The notes beneath the pieces were generated by a model. It had not been told where the DNA came from, made no database searches, and saw nothing but the letters and a program-made list of their open reading frames with translations. The position numbers and the translations under genes were made by a program. Of a stretch of 64,000 bases of DNA, positions 22,531-35,589 are shown in pieces. The stretch comes from Pinus tabuliformis (Eukaryota > Streptophyta > Pinopsida > Pinales > Pinaceae), in the NCBI GenBank assembly GCA_031772625.1, contig CM062817.1, forward strand, positions 950,768,327 through 950,832,326, in the 5' to 3' direction. The first letter of the stretch is position 1. The number at the start of each line of letters is the position of its first letter.

Positions 22531-24090
22531 ATGGAAGATAACTTAGATTATTCAGTGGACCCATCGGAAGGTGAGCGCACTGCGATAGAGGCCAGGACCA
22601 CCCTCAAGGGTTTCTATTCATTTGACAACAAGCTCTCCGAGGAAATTGGTGCCCTCCCCCCCATCTCTAGCCCTCGGTTCAAGTCGGTCTCACTGCCTGA
22701 AGACACCCCTATCAACCCGGAGTTCATTTCACAGCCGATTTTTCCTTGCACCTTGGCTTTTGCTGGGCCACAGGATGCCCCTAAAGGCCTAACCCTAGGT
22801 GCGGCCACTGCTTCGTTCCCCTCCTTGTCAGGCTCTAGGAAACCCTTTTCTAACCCCCCCCTTCAACCTCGGCCTCTTTCGCATCTACCTGATCTACATT
22901 TCTTACCCTGGCGGCCCCCTTACAAGGCAACTTCATTGGTATCGGCTCTATTCATGAGTTTTTTGCTTCCATTCCATCTGACCCTACTAGGGTTTCATCA
23001 TCTCCAGCTGCACAGTCTTTTGTCCTTCCTGTTGCAGCGACCTCCTAGTTAAGGGAGGGGGCTAAGAGGAAGTGGAGTTTCAAGCTTAGGAACTGTGAAG
23101 TTTTTCTAAAATTCTCTAAGGATACTCCATTACTGGAGTCTATGGAGCCGTCAGAGCGTGTTCTGGTGGGTCGAGTCAGAGGCAGACAATACAGTGTGGA
23201 GAGCCTACAGAAATGGACCATGGAGGTTTGGGGACACCACATAAGAGACCCCCCCAGAGTATAGACTTTTGTAAAAGAATGGTTTGTGATGTGCTGCAGC
23301 TGCTTGGCACATACCAATTGAGTCCTTTTGATAGTTTGGCACATCGACCAAGCCCCTGTATTTCTTCAGCGGTGGACACCGATGTTCGATCCTGAACAAG
23401 AACGGGTAGACACCAAACCTATTTGGGTTCACCTCATGGGGCTCCCATTCCACTTCTAAATGGAGGGCATCTTCAGCAGGATAGGGAACACCCTTGGGAA
23501 CTACCTCACATATGATCCCTCATTCCTGATTTGGGGCGCATGACATATGCTCGGATCCTTGTCCACATGGACCTTTCTGATGGAGTTCTGGAACATATCA
23601 ATATATAATGGAGGCATATCACTAGACAATAGATCCTTGACTACGAGGGCATCCCATTCAGGTGCTAGAGATGTCACAGAGTTGGGCATGTGTTCAAAGA
23701 TTTCCCCCTTAATGGTGGTTCTTCCAGGAAAGCTCTGAGACAGGAGCCATTGAACAGAGAAGGCTCTGATCAGGTGGAACAGCCTCGGTCCTCAGAGGAA
23801 TTGCCTCGGCACTCCGCTGCGCCTGTTAGGAGGACTGAGACACACTCTGCCCCTTCAGTTACAGTTGCTCCTCTTGCCAAGTCCTCTCAGAAGAAGCAAG
23901 GAAGGCCTCCTCTTTGTCCTCCTCCCCCGTCACTAGATCATGCCCGGTCTACCTCTGGTGATTCTTTCAACTTGGGTATGAGCACCCCAATTCCTTTTTT
24001 CTCTCTTTGTTGCTCATTTGTTAGCAATTTTTTGTCTTTTGATTTCTCATTGCATTTGGGTCATAGGCTAGTATCATCTGCTCCCCCTTC
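22531..24090 (+). pseudogene. LINE ORF1 (DUF4283-type RNA-binding protein with zinc knuckle), decayed
   Basis: ORF1 of plant L1 elements binds the element RNA. I place the start at the ATG at 22,531 (MEDNLDYSVDPSEGE) rather than at the upstream in-frame ATG at 22,363, which gives a poorly protein-like extension. The DUF4283 signature FDPEQERVDTKPIWVHLMGLP lies near 23,390-23,450 with GLPFHF after it. A zinc knuckle (YEGIPFRC, a stop, then RCHRVGHVFKDFP) lies at about 23,642-23,706. The usual last cysteine is phenylalanine (DFP), as in the other LINE here. After that comes a proline/serine-rich tail containing an 18-C homopolymer near 24,270. Frame changes occur at about 22,900 and several later points. 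Confidence 0.75.
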
Positions 24091-24425
24091 CTAGATCTCT
24101 TGTGACATCTCCCCCTCTCTCCCTATCATTGACCCCACCCCCCGCTCTCTATTGTCAACTCCCCCTAACCCTCCCTCTTCATCCGCCATTATCCCTACTT
24201 CGAAGGGGTATCAGACCTGTTCTAAGGCTAAGAGACAAGTGGTGGATCATGTCGAACTTGATATTATCTCTCCCCCCCCCCCCCCCCCTCGCTAAAGGTC
24301 CATCGAGGCCGACCCTCTTCTATTACTATAGCCCAATCTCAAGCGAGCAATGACATTGCAGCAGGTAAATAGTCCACTGTCCCTGGGGTCCTTAGAGCTA
24401 GAGAAACCCCCTCGGAACCCCCTCG

Positions 24426-27400
24426 ATGAAGATTCTCTCATACAACTGTCATGGGCTTGCTAGGCCTGAGAAAAAACTTGCACTCCGTCGGATAGTTCAA
24501 TCCGATCGTCTTGACATCATCTTCCTATAAGAGACACTTGGCCCCACTGCTGACATCTCTAAACTCCTTGAGAACATGCTTCCGGGGTGGAAGTTCACTG
24601 GCCTTGATGCACAACGGAGATCTGGAGGTATATCCTTCGGATTTAATGCTCACTCCATTAAATTGATCAACTGTTGGGGAGGGGCTGGCCATATTGGAGC
24701 AGACATTTTTTTAGCAGACCTTGGCATGAATTTTAGAATTTTTAATATCTATGGGCCGTGCCATAACCGACCGGAATTTTGGGATAATCTCTTAGGGTCG
24801 GATACGTTCTCTGTTGATCACCTGATTCTTGGTGGAGACTTAAATTTTTCCATTAGACACTCAGAGTCCTGGGGCCACCGTGCCTAGAGAGATTCACTCT
24901 CGGACTATTTTTCTTCCACTCTGGACAATCACTAGCTGATAGACATACCCTCAGCCAAGATTCAAGCTACCTGGAGGAATAATCGAGCTGGGGATGATAG
25001 CCTTGCATGACGATTGGATCATTTTCTCGTCAAGGAAAGCATACTTGACTTGGGTTTTTGTATAAGACAATGGGTTGGTTCAGGAGGGATCTCTGATCAC
25101 CTCCCCATCTATATGGAAATTGATGGAGGAAGAGCAAAACCCAAAGGACCTTTCAAGTTTTGTTCAGCTTGGCTCAGAGAAGCCTCCTATATCAACATGG
25201 TCTCAAACTTCTGGAAAGCTAACCATCCGGGTGTCGAGGGTAATTATACTAAGGGTTTTTTGCACAACCTCTCAACACTGAAGAGACTGTCCAAGTAGTG
25301 GGCACACAATAAGAGGATACAGGACGACCTTTCTTTGAGACAAATTGAAAATGATTTGTCGATTTTTGAAAATGTACAGGGTGGCCTATTCACCTCTGTT
25401 GAACATAAGGAGAGGATAACTTCCCTATATTCCACTAGAGGAAATATACTTAAAGCTCGTCAGGAAGTCTGGCATCTCAGGAGCAGGGCGATATGGATGC
25501 AGGAAGGGGATGCTAACACAAAATTCTACCATAAGTTTTCCAATGGCAGGAAGGCTATAAACGCTATCTGGCAGCTCCCAATCAAAGGTGGAACTTCAGC
25601 AAATACTTTTCCACAGTTAGTCTCTCTTGTATCTTCTCACTTTAAGAGAGCTTTCAGGGCCCCTCGAGATGCAAACCTTGCGGATATTATTAGGGTGGCC
25701 CAGAACTTCTCGCGTTTCATGGAACAAGATGAGGAAGAGAAGCTATCCAAGGTGGTCACCTTGGATGAACTAGAGGCCACATTGAAATGGTTCAAGAAAG
25801 ACAAAAGCCCTAGACTGGATGGCTGGACCATTGAGTTTTACTTGGCCTTCTTTGATGTCCTGGGTATTGATCTGCTACAAGTTATTGAGGACTCAAAAAC
25901 CAATGGTTGAATTGAGCCTTCCATCACTTCCACCTTTATTTCTCTTATCCCTAAGGCTGATAACCCCACCTCTTTTGATGAATATTGCCCTATCTCCCTC
26001 TGTAACTACCTATATAAGGTTATTGCCAAAATCATCACTAACTGGATGAGACCCATTCTGTCCAAGCACATCTCTTCGGAGCAATTTTCTTTCCTACAAG
26101 ATAGACAAATATATGAAGCTATTGGTACTACCTAGGAAGTATTGCACTCGCTTCATACCAGGAAAGGAAAAGGCATGATTCTAAAAGTGGATTTATCTAA
26201 AGCCTTCAACTGAGTTAATTGGTTATATATCAGAATGTTATTAATTCATCTGGGGTACCCTTTATTTACATTGAATGGATCATGAGCTGTATCACCAACA
26301 TATCTTATAGTGTCCTAGTTAATAGAAGTGCATCCCCTTTCTTTATCTCGACAAGAGGACTTAGATAGGGCTACCCACTTTCTCCCCTCCTCTTCCTTCT
26401 AGTCATGGAAGGTCTCAACCAGAAGATAAAGGAGGAGCACAGAGGTGGCAGACTACAAGGCATCAAGATTATAGACAACTACAGACTCTCACATCTACTC
26501 TTTTTGGATGATATTCTAATATTTCTGAATGGAAGTATTGGTGACTTGACCTGCATCAGATCCATCTTCTCATTATTCATGTCGGCTACAGGTATGGAAC
26601 TAAATGAGTGCAAATCAATGTTGACTGTGACTTCATGCACTCAGCATGAGTTACATTTTTCTCTTCAACGATTCAGATTCTCACAGTTGAGTCTTTCTAA
26701 AGGCCTAAAATACCTAGGTTACAAGTTAAAGCCTCTGGGTTATATGATTGCAAATTGGACCTAGCTCATTTCTAAATTGGAAAAAAGACTCAACATCTAG
26801 TACCTTAAATATCTCTCTCGCACCGGACACCTCACCTTCATTAAGAGTGTATTGGAAGAAACTCTTGTGTACTGGATGTCCTTGGCCTCGATTCCTAGAG
26901 GGATCCTAACTAGAATCCAATCCCTTTGTTGCAGATTCCTTTGGAAAGGTAGCCAGCCAGGTAAGATCTCTGCTTGGGTAAAATGGGAAGCTCTGAATTT
27001 TCCTAAAAAATGGGGAGGATGGGGACTTAAAAGACTTGAGGATTTCTCTATTGCTCTTACTGCAAAGCTCTATTGGCATCTGCTCAAAAGTGATAGTCTT
27101 TGGGCCAAGGTGACAAAATCTAAATATATCGCCCCTCTACAGATCTTGGACTGGATCAGGAGACCCACTAGGCATGCTTCCGGGATTTCGATAATATGGA
27201 AGGCTATCATCAAGGCTCTATGACCCATCAGGGTGGGTCTCACCTGGTGAATCCATTTAGGTCTCAAAGTTCGGGTTGGCATTGACCCGTGGATTGGGTG
27301 TGGGAATTCCCACAACCTACCTGTAAATCTCATACAGCTGCTTCATGAACGGAATGTCACTCACATTGCTCATATTGTTGATAGAAAAAAATCCTCCTTT

Positions 27401-28576
27401 CTACATCAAGATTGGAGATTGGCACAACAACTTAAAATTTCCCCCTCATTGGCATCATCTGTGGGATGAGTACACCTAGGCCCTCTCTGAAGCCCATATC
27501 CGTAAATCAGATGAAGACGATGAGATTGTTTGGGTCCTCTAGAGATTTGGCAGATTCTCCCCAAAAGAAGGCTACCTGGTACTAACAGAGTCAAGGAAGC
27601 CACAAAATCTGGAAGTCTGGTGGCAACATCTCTGGAAGCTGAAGGCACCCCCACGAACCAGATTACTCATGTGGTGCGTATTATGGAACAAAATCCCTAT
27701 TCGGGACAATCTCATCAAGAGGGCACAATATGTGCCACACTGGTGTTACCTTTGCAAAAGAGACAATGAATCCGTATTGCACCTCTTCTTGGATTGTTTG
27801 GAAGCTCGTCGGCTGTGGGAATTAGTCATCCCAACTGTTGCACCTTCCAGCTCTTGGATAGCTGCTTCTGTCACTAAGGCTTGGTACTCCTGGTTTTCCT
27901 CCTCTACCTCCCCCAAACAACGCAACCTCCCTGTTCTGACCTGCTGGGCTATTTGGATCGCCCGCAATGCCCTCATTTTCTAGAACATTTCCCCTCATTG
28001 GCCTATCATAGCGGCTAAGGTGCTGGCTGATTATGCCCTCATCCCAAATGATACTCCTCCCCAGAGACCCCGTGTAATTATTCCCGAACAAATTAATGAC
28101 AGCAAACCGTGGGCATATTTTGATGGGGTTGCATAGGAAAATGGCTATGGCGGGGGGGGGGGTATTTTGAATATCAATGCACATCACTCATTTAGTCTGT
28201 TGATGGGACTCAGGAGGGGCACAAATAATTTTGCTGAGTTATCAGTAGCAAAACAACTTATTCAATTTCCATTGGAGAAAAATTGCAGAGACTTACAATT
28301 ATTTGGAGACTCCAAAATTGTTTGTTATTGGTGTAAAATAGGAATGCTAGATGCTCTACATTCAGCCTAAGTCATATTCTAGAGGAGGCCCTGAGACTGA
28401 TTGCTTATTTTGACACATTTACTTGTAAACATATTTTCAGGGAGCGGAACGCAGCAGCTGATGGCCTTTCCAAAGAAGCTGCGCTCCGGGAGTCGGGCAC
28501 TCTGATGATTTGGGAACAACTCAATGATGCTCACTATCAGTATTATCACAGGCCATTTATGGACTTTCATGCTTAA
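24426..28576 (+). pseudogene. LINE ORF2: endonuclease, reverse transcriptase, zf-RVT, RNase H (decayed)
   Basis: ORF2 starts at the ATG at 24,426 (MKILSYNCHGLARPEKK), the usual start of an AP-like endonuclease. GGISFGFNAH and LILGGDLNFSI follow. Reverse transcriptase spans about 25,740-26,770: the SPRLDGWTIEFY block, ISLIPKADNP, KVDLSKAFN, and the catalytic box LFLDDILIF near 26,500, whose two aspartates are kept. The zf-RVT region (CYLCKRDNESVLHLFLDC) is at about 27,745-27,800. RNase H is at about 28,095-28,576, with YFDG, NFAELS and FGDSKI marking three acidic residues. The frame is interrupted by many in-frame stops (for example in CPISLCNYL...SKAFN and between the RT blocks) and by shifts, so no product is expected. 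Confidence 0.85.
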
Positions 28577-28744
28577 ATCTACAAGATTTTTGGTTTTTGT
28601 TCATTTATGTATATATATACCATCTCTCAGACAGCTTTGGTTTTTACATCTTTTGTATATCTCAGTTATCTCTGGTTTGTTACCTCCCTGCGTGGACTAA
28701 GGTAACAACACAATAGAACTCAGATCTCTTGATGATGACAACTT

Positions 28745-29137
28745 GTCATGAATATGTTCAGCATATGCATATGCATCTACAAAATGTAATTTCTTTCTAT
28801 AATTGAAATTACGATTTTTCCTAGGGAAAAACAAAAATTAAAATAATGAGAAAATAAAAAACTAAAACTAAAACAAAGAAAACACAAAAAAATTAAAAAA
28901 TAATAACAAGTAAATAAAAATATATATTAAAACATAAAAATTTATATTAAAAAAAGAAACCCAAAAAAGCGAACATAAAAAAAAATGTAAAAAAAACTAA
29001 ATTAAATTATACGAGATAAAAATCTACAAAAATAAAAAATAAAATAAAAATAAAAATATAAGAAAATATTTTCCAAACATAATTTCAAAAATAAAATTTA
29101 AAATTTAAAAAAAAAACAAAAATTCAAAAATATATTA

Positions 29138-29168
<31 letters not shown>

Positions 29169-30545
29169 TTAAAATAAAATAAAAAACATACCAAAAACAA
29201 AAACTTTAAAAAATAAATTTAAAAAAAAAAACCAAATGATAACGCATTAAATTTTTTTGAAAAAATATTAATTAAAAATAAAAAATAAAAAATAAACAAC
29301 AATAATAAAGGAAAAATTTCATCTCGACCCCATCCATCCTCTGAACAGGCTCTGGGCCTTGGCAATTAAATTCCCGAAATCGGATTTCCACAACCCATGT
29401 TAACCACAATTTAATTGTTGTATTTAATTTTAATGTTTGTTTTTCTTTTTCAATTATTTTATTTTTTAAATGTGTGTATTTTTTAAATTTAATTATAATA
29501 ATTTTTGTGTGATTTTATGAGATTTTTTCTTAATGTTTCTTTAATACTTTTTTAATGTTCTTTTGTAATGGGAAAAAATATTCTAATATTTTTTAAATAT
29601 ATATTTTAATGTTTTTATATTTCTTTTTATTTTAATTAATTGTTATTTTATGCTTTTAATTTTAATTTTTAAGGATATTTTTTTACATCTTTTTGTTATA
29701 TTTACTTGAAATTTTATCTAAATCATTTTATTGGTTTTTTTTAAATGTCATCATCTTTCGATAAAATTTGTTATTTTTTAACTATTTTTATTCAAATATT
29801 CCATAAAAAAAAATTATTTAAAAAGTCTTTTTTAGCAAAAAGGTCGTGAAATACGTATTTTTTTAATGATACATATATGCAAAATGTATAATTTTTGTCT
29901 AGTGTTTAAAATTATTATTTTTTTACTGACAATTATTTTATGCATATTGATGTAATAATTAACGACATCTAAATATATAAAAAATCTTAACTTGAAAATA
30001 TTAGTTATTATTTTCTTTCAGTTTTGAAAAAAAATTAAAAAATCATTATTAAAAAACAATGCGAGGAGAAACAAGAAAACATGTTTGGAAAACCCTTAAA
30101 ATACAAACATCTTAGGATGAAAAACAAGAAGAGCAATAAGACAACTCCAAAAATGGTTAAATTATCAACATTTAAAAAAAAATTGTGTATATTTAAGATA
30201 TAAAAAAATTTAAAGTGTCAAAAATATGCCTTAAAAAATGTTGATGCATTTCGAAATCTACATGAAAAATACCAACATTTAAAAAAAAAATATTCACAGT
30301 TAATGCATTAGAAAATTTAATGTGTCAATCATAAGCCCTCTAAAAAAAGAGGTTGATCTTACATCAACGCTTTTGAAAATCAGCATGAAAATCACTAACA
30401 TTTTAAAAAAATGTTTATACTTGACACATAAGAAAATTTAAAGTGCCAAAATATGGTCCAATTTTTTTTGTCTATATAGAATCAACATTTTTCAAAATTG
30501 GATGATTTTTTGCTCCTCAAAAAAATGGGTACTCATTACAATTCT
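28745..30545. repeat. AT-rich repeat family, copy 2, uninterrupted
   Basis: An A-rich arm (about 28,810-29,310) is followed by a GC-richer core (about 29,312-29,400, including CTCTGAACAGGCTCTGGGCC). A T-rich arm (29,400-29,960) and a mixed tail (29,960-30,542) follow. The T-rich arm end and the tail align with 12,060-12,315 plus 14,700-15,245. A (TAA)n run sits at about 29,140-29,170. There is no coding content. The switch from A-rich to T-rich around a GC core gives the two arms loose mutual complementarity. Confidence 0.65.
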
Positions 30546-30569
30546 CGTTTCAAACTTTACATTATTTGA

Positions 30570-32440
30570 AGCAATGGATGTAGATGTGGGCGATGAAAAA
30601 CCATCAAAAAAGGCGACAAAACAGACTAAAGGTTAGGAAGAATTGCAAGTAAAATTGATAGGAACCACCTCTAATCAACCGGAATTTTAGATGAGTCTAG
30701 AAAATCCTAAGCATATTGTACCTTCCAACTCTATTGATTTGACACTGCGTACATGTGAAGAAAGTTGTTCTTTGATAGAGAAAACTTTAAATGAATATCA
30801 AACAATAGAGGAGAAGATTCAGAGGGTAAAGGGTGAAATGATGTCTTAGTTTGCTATGTAGGCATCTTCTTCTTACCATACTAGGTTGATATCAACAATG
30901 GACATTAAAAGAAACCAATTGAAATTGTCTTTGTTGCTACCTATTGTCGAGACACTTTCCTCAAGTGCGAATTTTAAGAGTGGGGATATATTTATCGACA
31001 CTGTTGATGTCCCTTAATACATGATAACATCAATTTTCACAGGAAAACAAGTGAGATGATATGTATTATGACTTTTGTAAAGCTTAGTTGATAGTTAGTA
31101 AAGCGTAGAAGCTCTTAGAAAAAGCCTCAAATAGAATCAAACAGGAAAGGCCAATTCAAGATCTCTATATGTGGACAATGTAGGCTACAAGGAATTGATT
31201 GTCAAGCTAGGTGTTGACCCAAATGATAAAGAAGCTATAAAAGCTTCGATACAAGGGGAAAAAATCTCAAATTCAGTCACTGAGGAAAAATTTGAAAATG
31301 GCTCTAACGGAACATGCATTTTCTTCTGAAGCAACTTTGGTAGAAAACGAAAAGGAGAAATTTATAATCCAGTAGACAGACAAGAATAAAGAGCCAATGG
31401 ATTTAAAACAAAAGTTTTGAGACCTAGAGTAGAAAATAAAAAATCATGTAAGCACAATTGTAGTTCCTACTCACTCTGAAGATCTCGCATATAAGTTAAC
31501 AAGGGTGAAGAGTGAGCTCACATTGTCATGAGAAGAGATGAGAAACGTTTAGGATGATCTGAAATTGTGTGAGGCGGAATTGAGCACTAAAGGGAGATAA
31601 TTAAGGTCTTCTAAGTTAGAAAATGAGGAAAATTATGATAAATACAAGTCGGCACAAAAAGATACCAAGGAGCTGAAGAGTATATTGAAGGGAAAAATGT
31701 CCTTAATTAAGACCATAAAATTCATTTGGGATGATATAATTCAACAAGTGCATTCCACATGGAGGTATTTCCAAGTTTCTTCTAAAGAGAGAGTTGCAAT
31801 CACTAGCATTACTAAAGTTGTCATTCATGCAAGAAGGAGATGCAGAAATAGGCTCTAAAAGTAAGAAAGATACTTAAATTCCTAAATGAAAAATCTTCAA
31901 TAGAACTAAAACAAATGCATATAATTGATAGGGCCACAGTTATGGAAATCAGAAGAAGCATTGAGAAATATAATATGTTCTTCTAGACTGAGGGTAGGTT
32001 GCAAGTGGTAAAAAAATTGTTGTTGCTTTTAACTCCAAGTTTTATTAGAGATAGAGAAATGGGTTGCTAGGATGTTGGGGTATCGATTTGAGCTCTCTCT
32101 CTTGGGAGGATTATGACTAGGAATTAATTGCTCCAAAGTGTAGACTTGACTCATCACTTCAAAAAACAATAGTCCTAAACAAACAAATAGTGGTAAATTT
32201 CTTGCAAAGAGAATTTCAATTGTTGTGGCTAATAAAGGCCATGTTTGAATTAATTCTTGATTATACCAGGTTGTTCGAAGTTGTAGGTTCTATTTAAAAA
32301 TATGATCCAATGCCAAACTCTAGATAAATTCCTTTGGGAGAGATGTAAGAATCTACTCAAGCATGCTACAATTGAAGTTGAAGAACCGAGTGTTGAGCCC
32401 CATGGCCAAAGTTCCACTTCCCATATGAATATTTAAGCAT
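30570..32440 (+). pseudogene. Decayed coding stretch of unknown family (second block), charged and helical
   Basis: Starting near the ATG at 30,574 (MDVDVGDEKPSKKATKQ), plus-strand frames stay rich in Lys, Glu, Ser and Leu with heptad-like spacing, as expected of coiled coils (for example CEESCSLIEKTLNEYQTIEE, GYKELIVKLGVDPNDKEA). The end near 32,440 reads LKHATIEVEEPSVEPHGQSS. A 3' UTR-like T-rich sequence follows. It has many breaks and is old. I recognise no domain. Its position after the AT-rich repeat, and the similar style of the block at 19,560-20,940, suggest both come from one kind of element or gene; this is inference only. Confidence 0.4.
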
Positions 32441-33419
32441 GAGGAATATATTTTGTAATAATGTATAAGGTTTCAGTTAAGAGATATTTAGATTAGTTAG
32501 ATAGTTGTATAGTCTTGATGGTGACTTGTAACCTTTTCTAGAATGTAATCTCTCTTAAAAAGAGACGAAAGAATCAATAGAGGTTGTACAGTCTGAAGGG
32601 TTCTATTTTTTCTCCCTAGAGGCATTCTCTAGCATTTTTGATGTATTGCGAAAAGTGATTTTATAATATTAATGAAATTTTCAGATCATTTGAGATATCT
32701 TTTGGCTACATTATGTGTTTATTTCTCTGTAATTCTTACACTGTGTCTCTTCTTCTTTTGGAACTCGTGTAATGAAGTTGTTGATTTATTTTAATGAACA
32801 AATTTATCAAAGTTGTGTGAATAGAAAAAGAATCCTGTCATTTTTTACATGAGAAGCCCAAATGAATCACTCCCCAGTTTCATCATTTCATTCTCTTTCT
32901 TTCCATATTTTTTGCTGAGATTTGGTGCATTGTATTATGTTCAACCCTATACATTTAAATATTATATTCTCCACATTTATCCTTACCATACTAAGACGTC
33001 ATTAAGAACCGTAACCACTAATATACATGATAATTGAAGCTATTTATTAATTCTCCCATGAGTTAAATTGCATCAAACTTAAACGGTTTGTTTCTGAGTA
33101 AAGATAACAAGGAAGATATATAAATCTTTGTTTAAAATTTGAAAAATGTATAAATATTTGATTGAATTCTATGGATGTCCTAGGAACTAACTTTCTTTCA
33201 GCCCAAGGGTTGCCTCTAGGAGTTACAACAAAATCGAATTTCATTGAATTATTATAATGATAAATATTAATAAAATTTAAAAGAATTGTTCTAATGATTT
33301 TGGTTGTTCAAGTTCCAAGAATGTTGATAATACTGCAATGGCTCCAATAGTTTTTTAAAATCCACTTCAAATTTTTCAACTGCCAATCTAATGGTTTAAA
33401 GAGAATAATCCTATCAACA
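32441..33419. other. Gene-free AT-rich stretch
   Basis: The first 300 bases look like a 3' untranslated tail of the preceding decayed coding block (AATGAAATTTTC, repeated T-rich and TTTTAATG phrases). The rest shows no gene or repeat that I can define. The 62- to 65-codon frames at 32,849-33,244 have no family signature. Confidence 0.35.
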
Positions 33420-34200
33420 TATATTAACCATACTCTATTAATGTGGTTATGCTAGTATATGTGTTAGTATATATACTAGTATATGTATCTATATAATATG
33501 TGAGTATATGATATATACTAGTAGTATATATGCCAAAATATTAAGTATTGATATATACTGTCATTATATGTTGGTATACATATTTAATATATACTTACTT
33601 AATATGTTAGTATATATAGAAATTTATACATTGATACATATGTCAACATAATGTGTTCATATATATACTAGAAGTATATATATTGACATATTAGATGTGC
33701 CTGCTAGTGTGTGTATATATATAAGACCAACTTATATGTGCTATGTTAGTATAAATATTTTTAATATAGATTATGTTAGTATACTAATCCATATATGAAA
33801 ACAAATGTGGCACTATTTGGAATTGCAAGCATTAAATCAATATAATATGAATTTTTTTCTACATCATTAATATGTCAGTACACACATATATATATGTCAA
33901 CATGAATGTATTTAATATATATACTAGTACATATATGTTAGTATGTGGTATATGTATCGGTATATTAGTTAATATATGCCTACAAAATTTGTTAACATAT
34001 ATACTATTAGTTTGTATAACAACCTATTATGTTTTCTTATATACCAATATATAAACTAATTTATACAATGACAATATATATACCAAGTACACATAATATT
34101 TTAGTATATTATTATATATACTGAAATAATATGTTGGTATATATGCTACTGCATATATTTTTATACATATGCATTCACATATATATTACTTTACACTACT
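33420..34200. repeat. Long TA-rich degenerate minisatellite
   Basis: About 780 bases are built from variants of TATGTTAGTATATATACTAG and AGTATATATNNCAACATA without a strict period. Short TA runs are interspersed. It is the same style as 15,270-15,640. Non-coding. Confidence 0.65.
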
Positions 34201-35507
34201 ATAATGTGTTTGTGGGGTTTTGAATCATGGATTTCTAGCTCACTCATGCCACCATCATACCATTCACTATGATCCATGATCCCCCAAAATTTGTCCCAAG
34301 ATACAAGATAGGTCCAATTCTTAGTACTCTAATTCCTCGGATAACACTTTCCACCCCTAGGGTATTTCCATCCCTCATACATTCTATGGGGGCTTACCAT
34401 GCGTAAAGGCTATACCCATATACCACCGATTAGTCCAAACAAAAATGTTTCATCCATTGTGCCTATAACACTTCACTTTCATGCATCCCCTTATGTTTCA
34501 ATTGATGTGGATAACATAATGGATAACACAAGATATGTTACCTCGAAGTATCTTGTATAACTAAGTGTTCCACCTAGTAATGAATCAACAATTACAATAG
34601 CTAGCCTCCCATAAGTCTTGTAATTAGCCCTCAAAGGTACAATGGACAACCACTCAACTAATGTCATCTTTATGTTAATAAAATATTTTCATCTTTATAT
34701 ATTCTCAGATACTCTTTTCATATTGAAATGTATGCATCATATTTTTTTCGTAAGTGTCACACTAAAATATGGAGAACATTCTATTACCTATAATTTTAAA
34801 ATTCTTTTTATGTATAAAGATCAATTACAACTCATATTTATTTTATGACTTGGTAGACACTAAAATATTGACATAATTATATTTCTTTAGTAATGAAACC
34901 ATCCTGTGCATTAATCAACATCCTCTTATTTCTTAAACTCTCAATCTAAACCTTAGGAACAACATCCTGAATGAGTCTCCTACATTGAAAAAATCCATTT
35001 GGTGATACACGAGATTATATATATATATTCAAAGAAAGTTTATAGCTTAAGGCTTTTTCAACCTTTTCAAGTATTCTATCATCCCGGTCTCTTTTTTCCT
35101 TTAACTATTGGATCACCTAAACAATACACGTAATAAATATTTGTTATAAATATATAAAAATGTAATTTTCAGTAAAAATCATTACTCATTATTAAATTAA
35201 GTCTCATGTAAAGGAAAATATGTCTTTTCCTATGAACCATTATTCTTCATAAGTAGATTATGTTGCGAGGGATGAAGAAAAGTTTAAAACAAATCTTAAT
35301 ATAAATTTGTTTTTTATTTTTATTTTTAAATAAAAAATTTAATACTTTGAAATGCCATATTTTTTAATAAAAGTCCTAATATTTTGAAATACCAAATATT
35401 AATAATATTTTGAGATTTACCTTTTCAATGCATTATTGCTAGAAACAAAAATTTGAGTCCATTTGATATTTGACCAAACAAAAGCAATTAGTTTTTAATA
35501 TTTATTG
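34201..35507. other. Gene-free stretch
   Basis: I find no supported gene here. A perfect 9-bp inverted repeat (ATCATGGAT / ATCCATGAT) lies at about 34,222-34,230 and 34,271-34,279. The right end (35,508-35,523) is a candidate LINE target duplication. Confidence 0.4.
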
Positions 35508-35589
35508 GGAAAGAATATTTAGCTTTTTTTTTGTAAGCTAAGGAATTTCTATTATCTACAGCAAACTGAAAAATACATACTAAGGAACC

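Larger units (their letters stand above)
22236..28740 (+). mobile_element. LINE (plant L1-type) with ORF1, ORF2 and RNase H, decayed
   Basis: The full-length-looking order is 5' leader, gag-like ORF1, then endonuclease, reverse transcriptase, zf-RVT and RNase H in ORF2. The left edge is taken at GGGGGTGTAAGAGG, where composition changes sharply from A-rich DNA. The right edge is taken near 28,740, before an A-rich tract that may include the tail. Target duplications were not resolved, because both flanks are low-complexity A-rich DNA that share about 80 bases of similarity. There are many stops and frameshifts throughout, so this copy is inactive. It has the same architecture as the minus-strand LINE at 35.5-50.75 kb. 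Confidence 0.9.

Noticed and set aside
24268-24287. Poly-C run as a programmed frameshift site in LINE ORF1
   Set aside because: The frame is already broken on both sides and the proline run it would encode is not part of a known LINE ORF1 design; slippage during decay is simpler.
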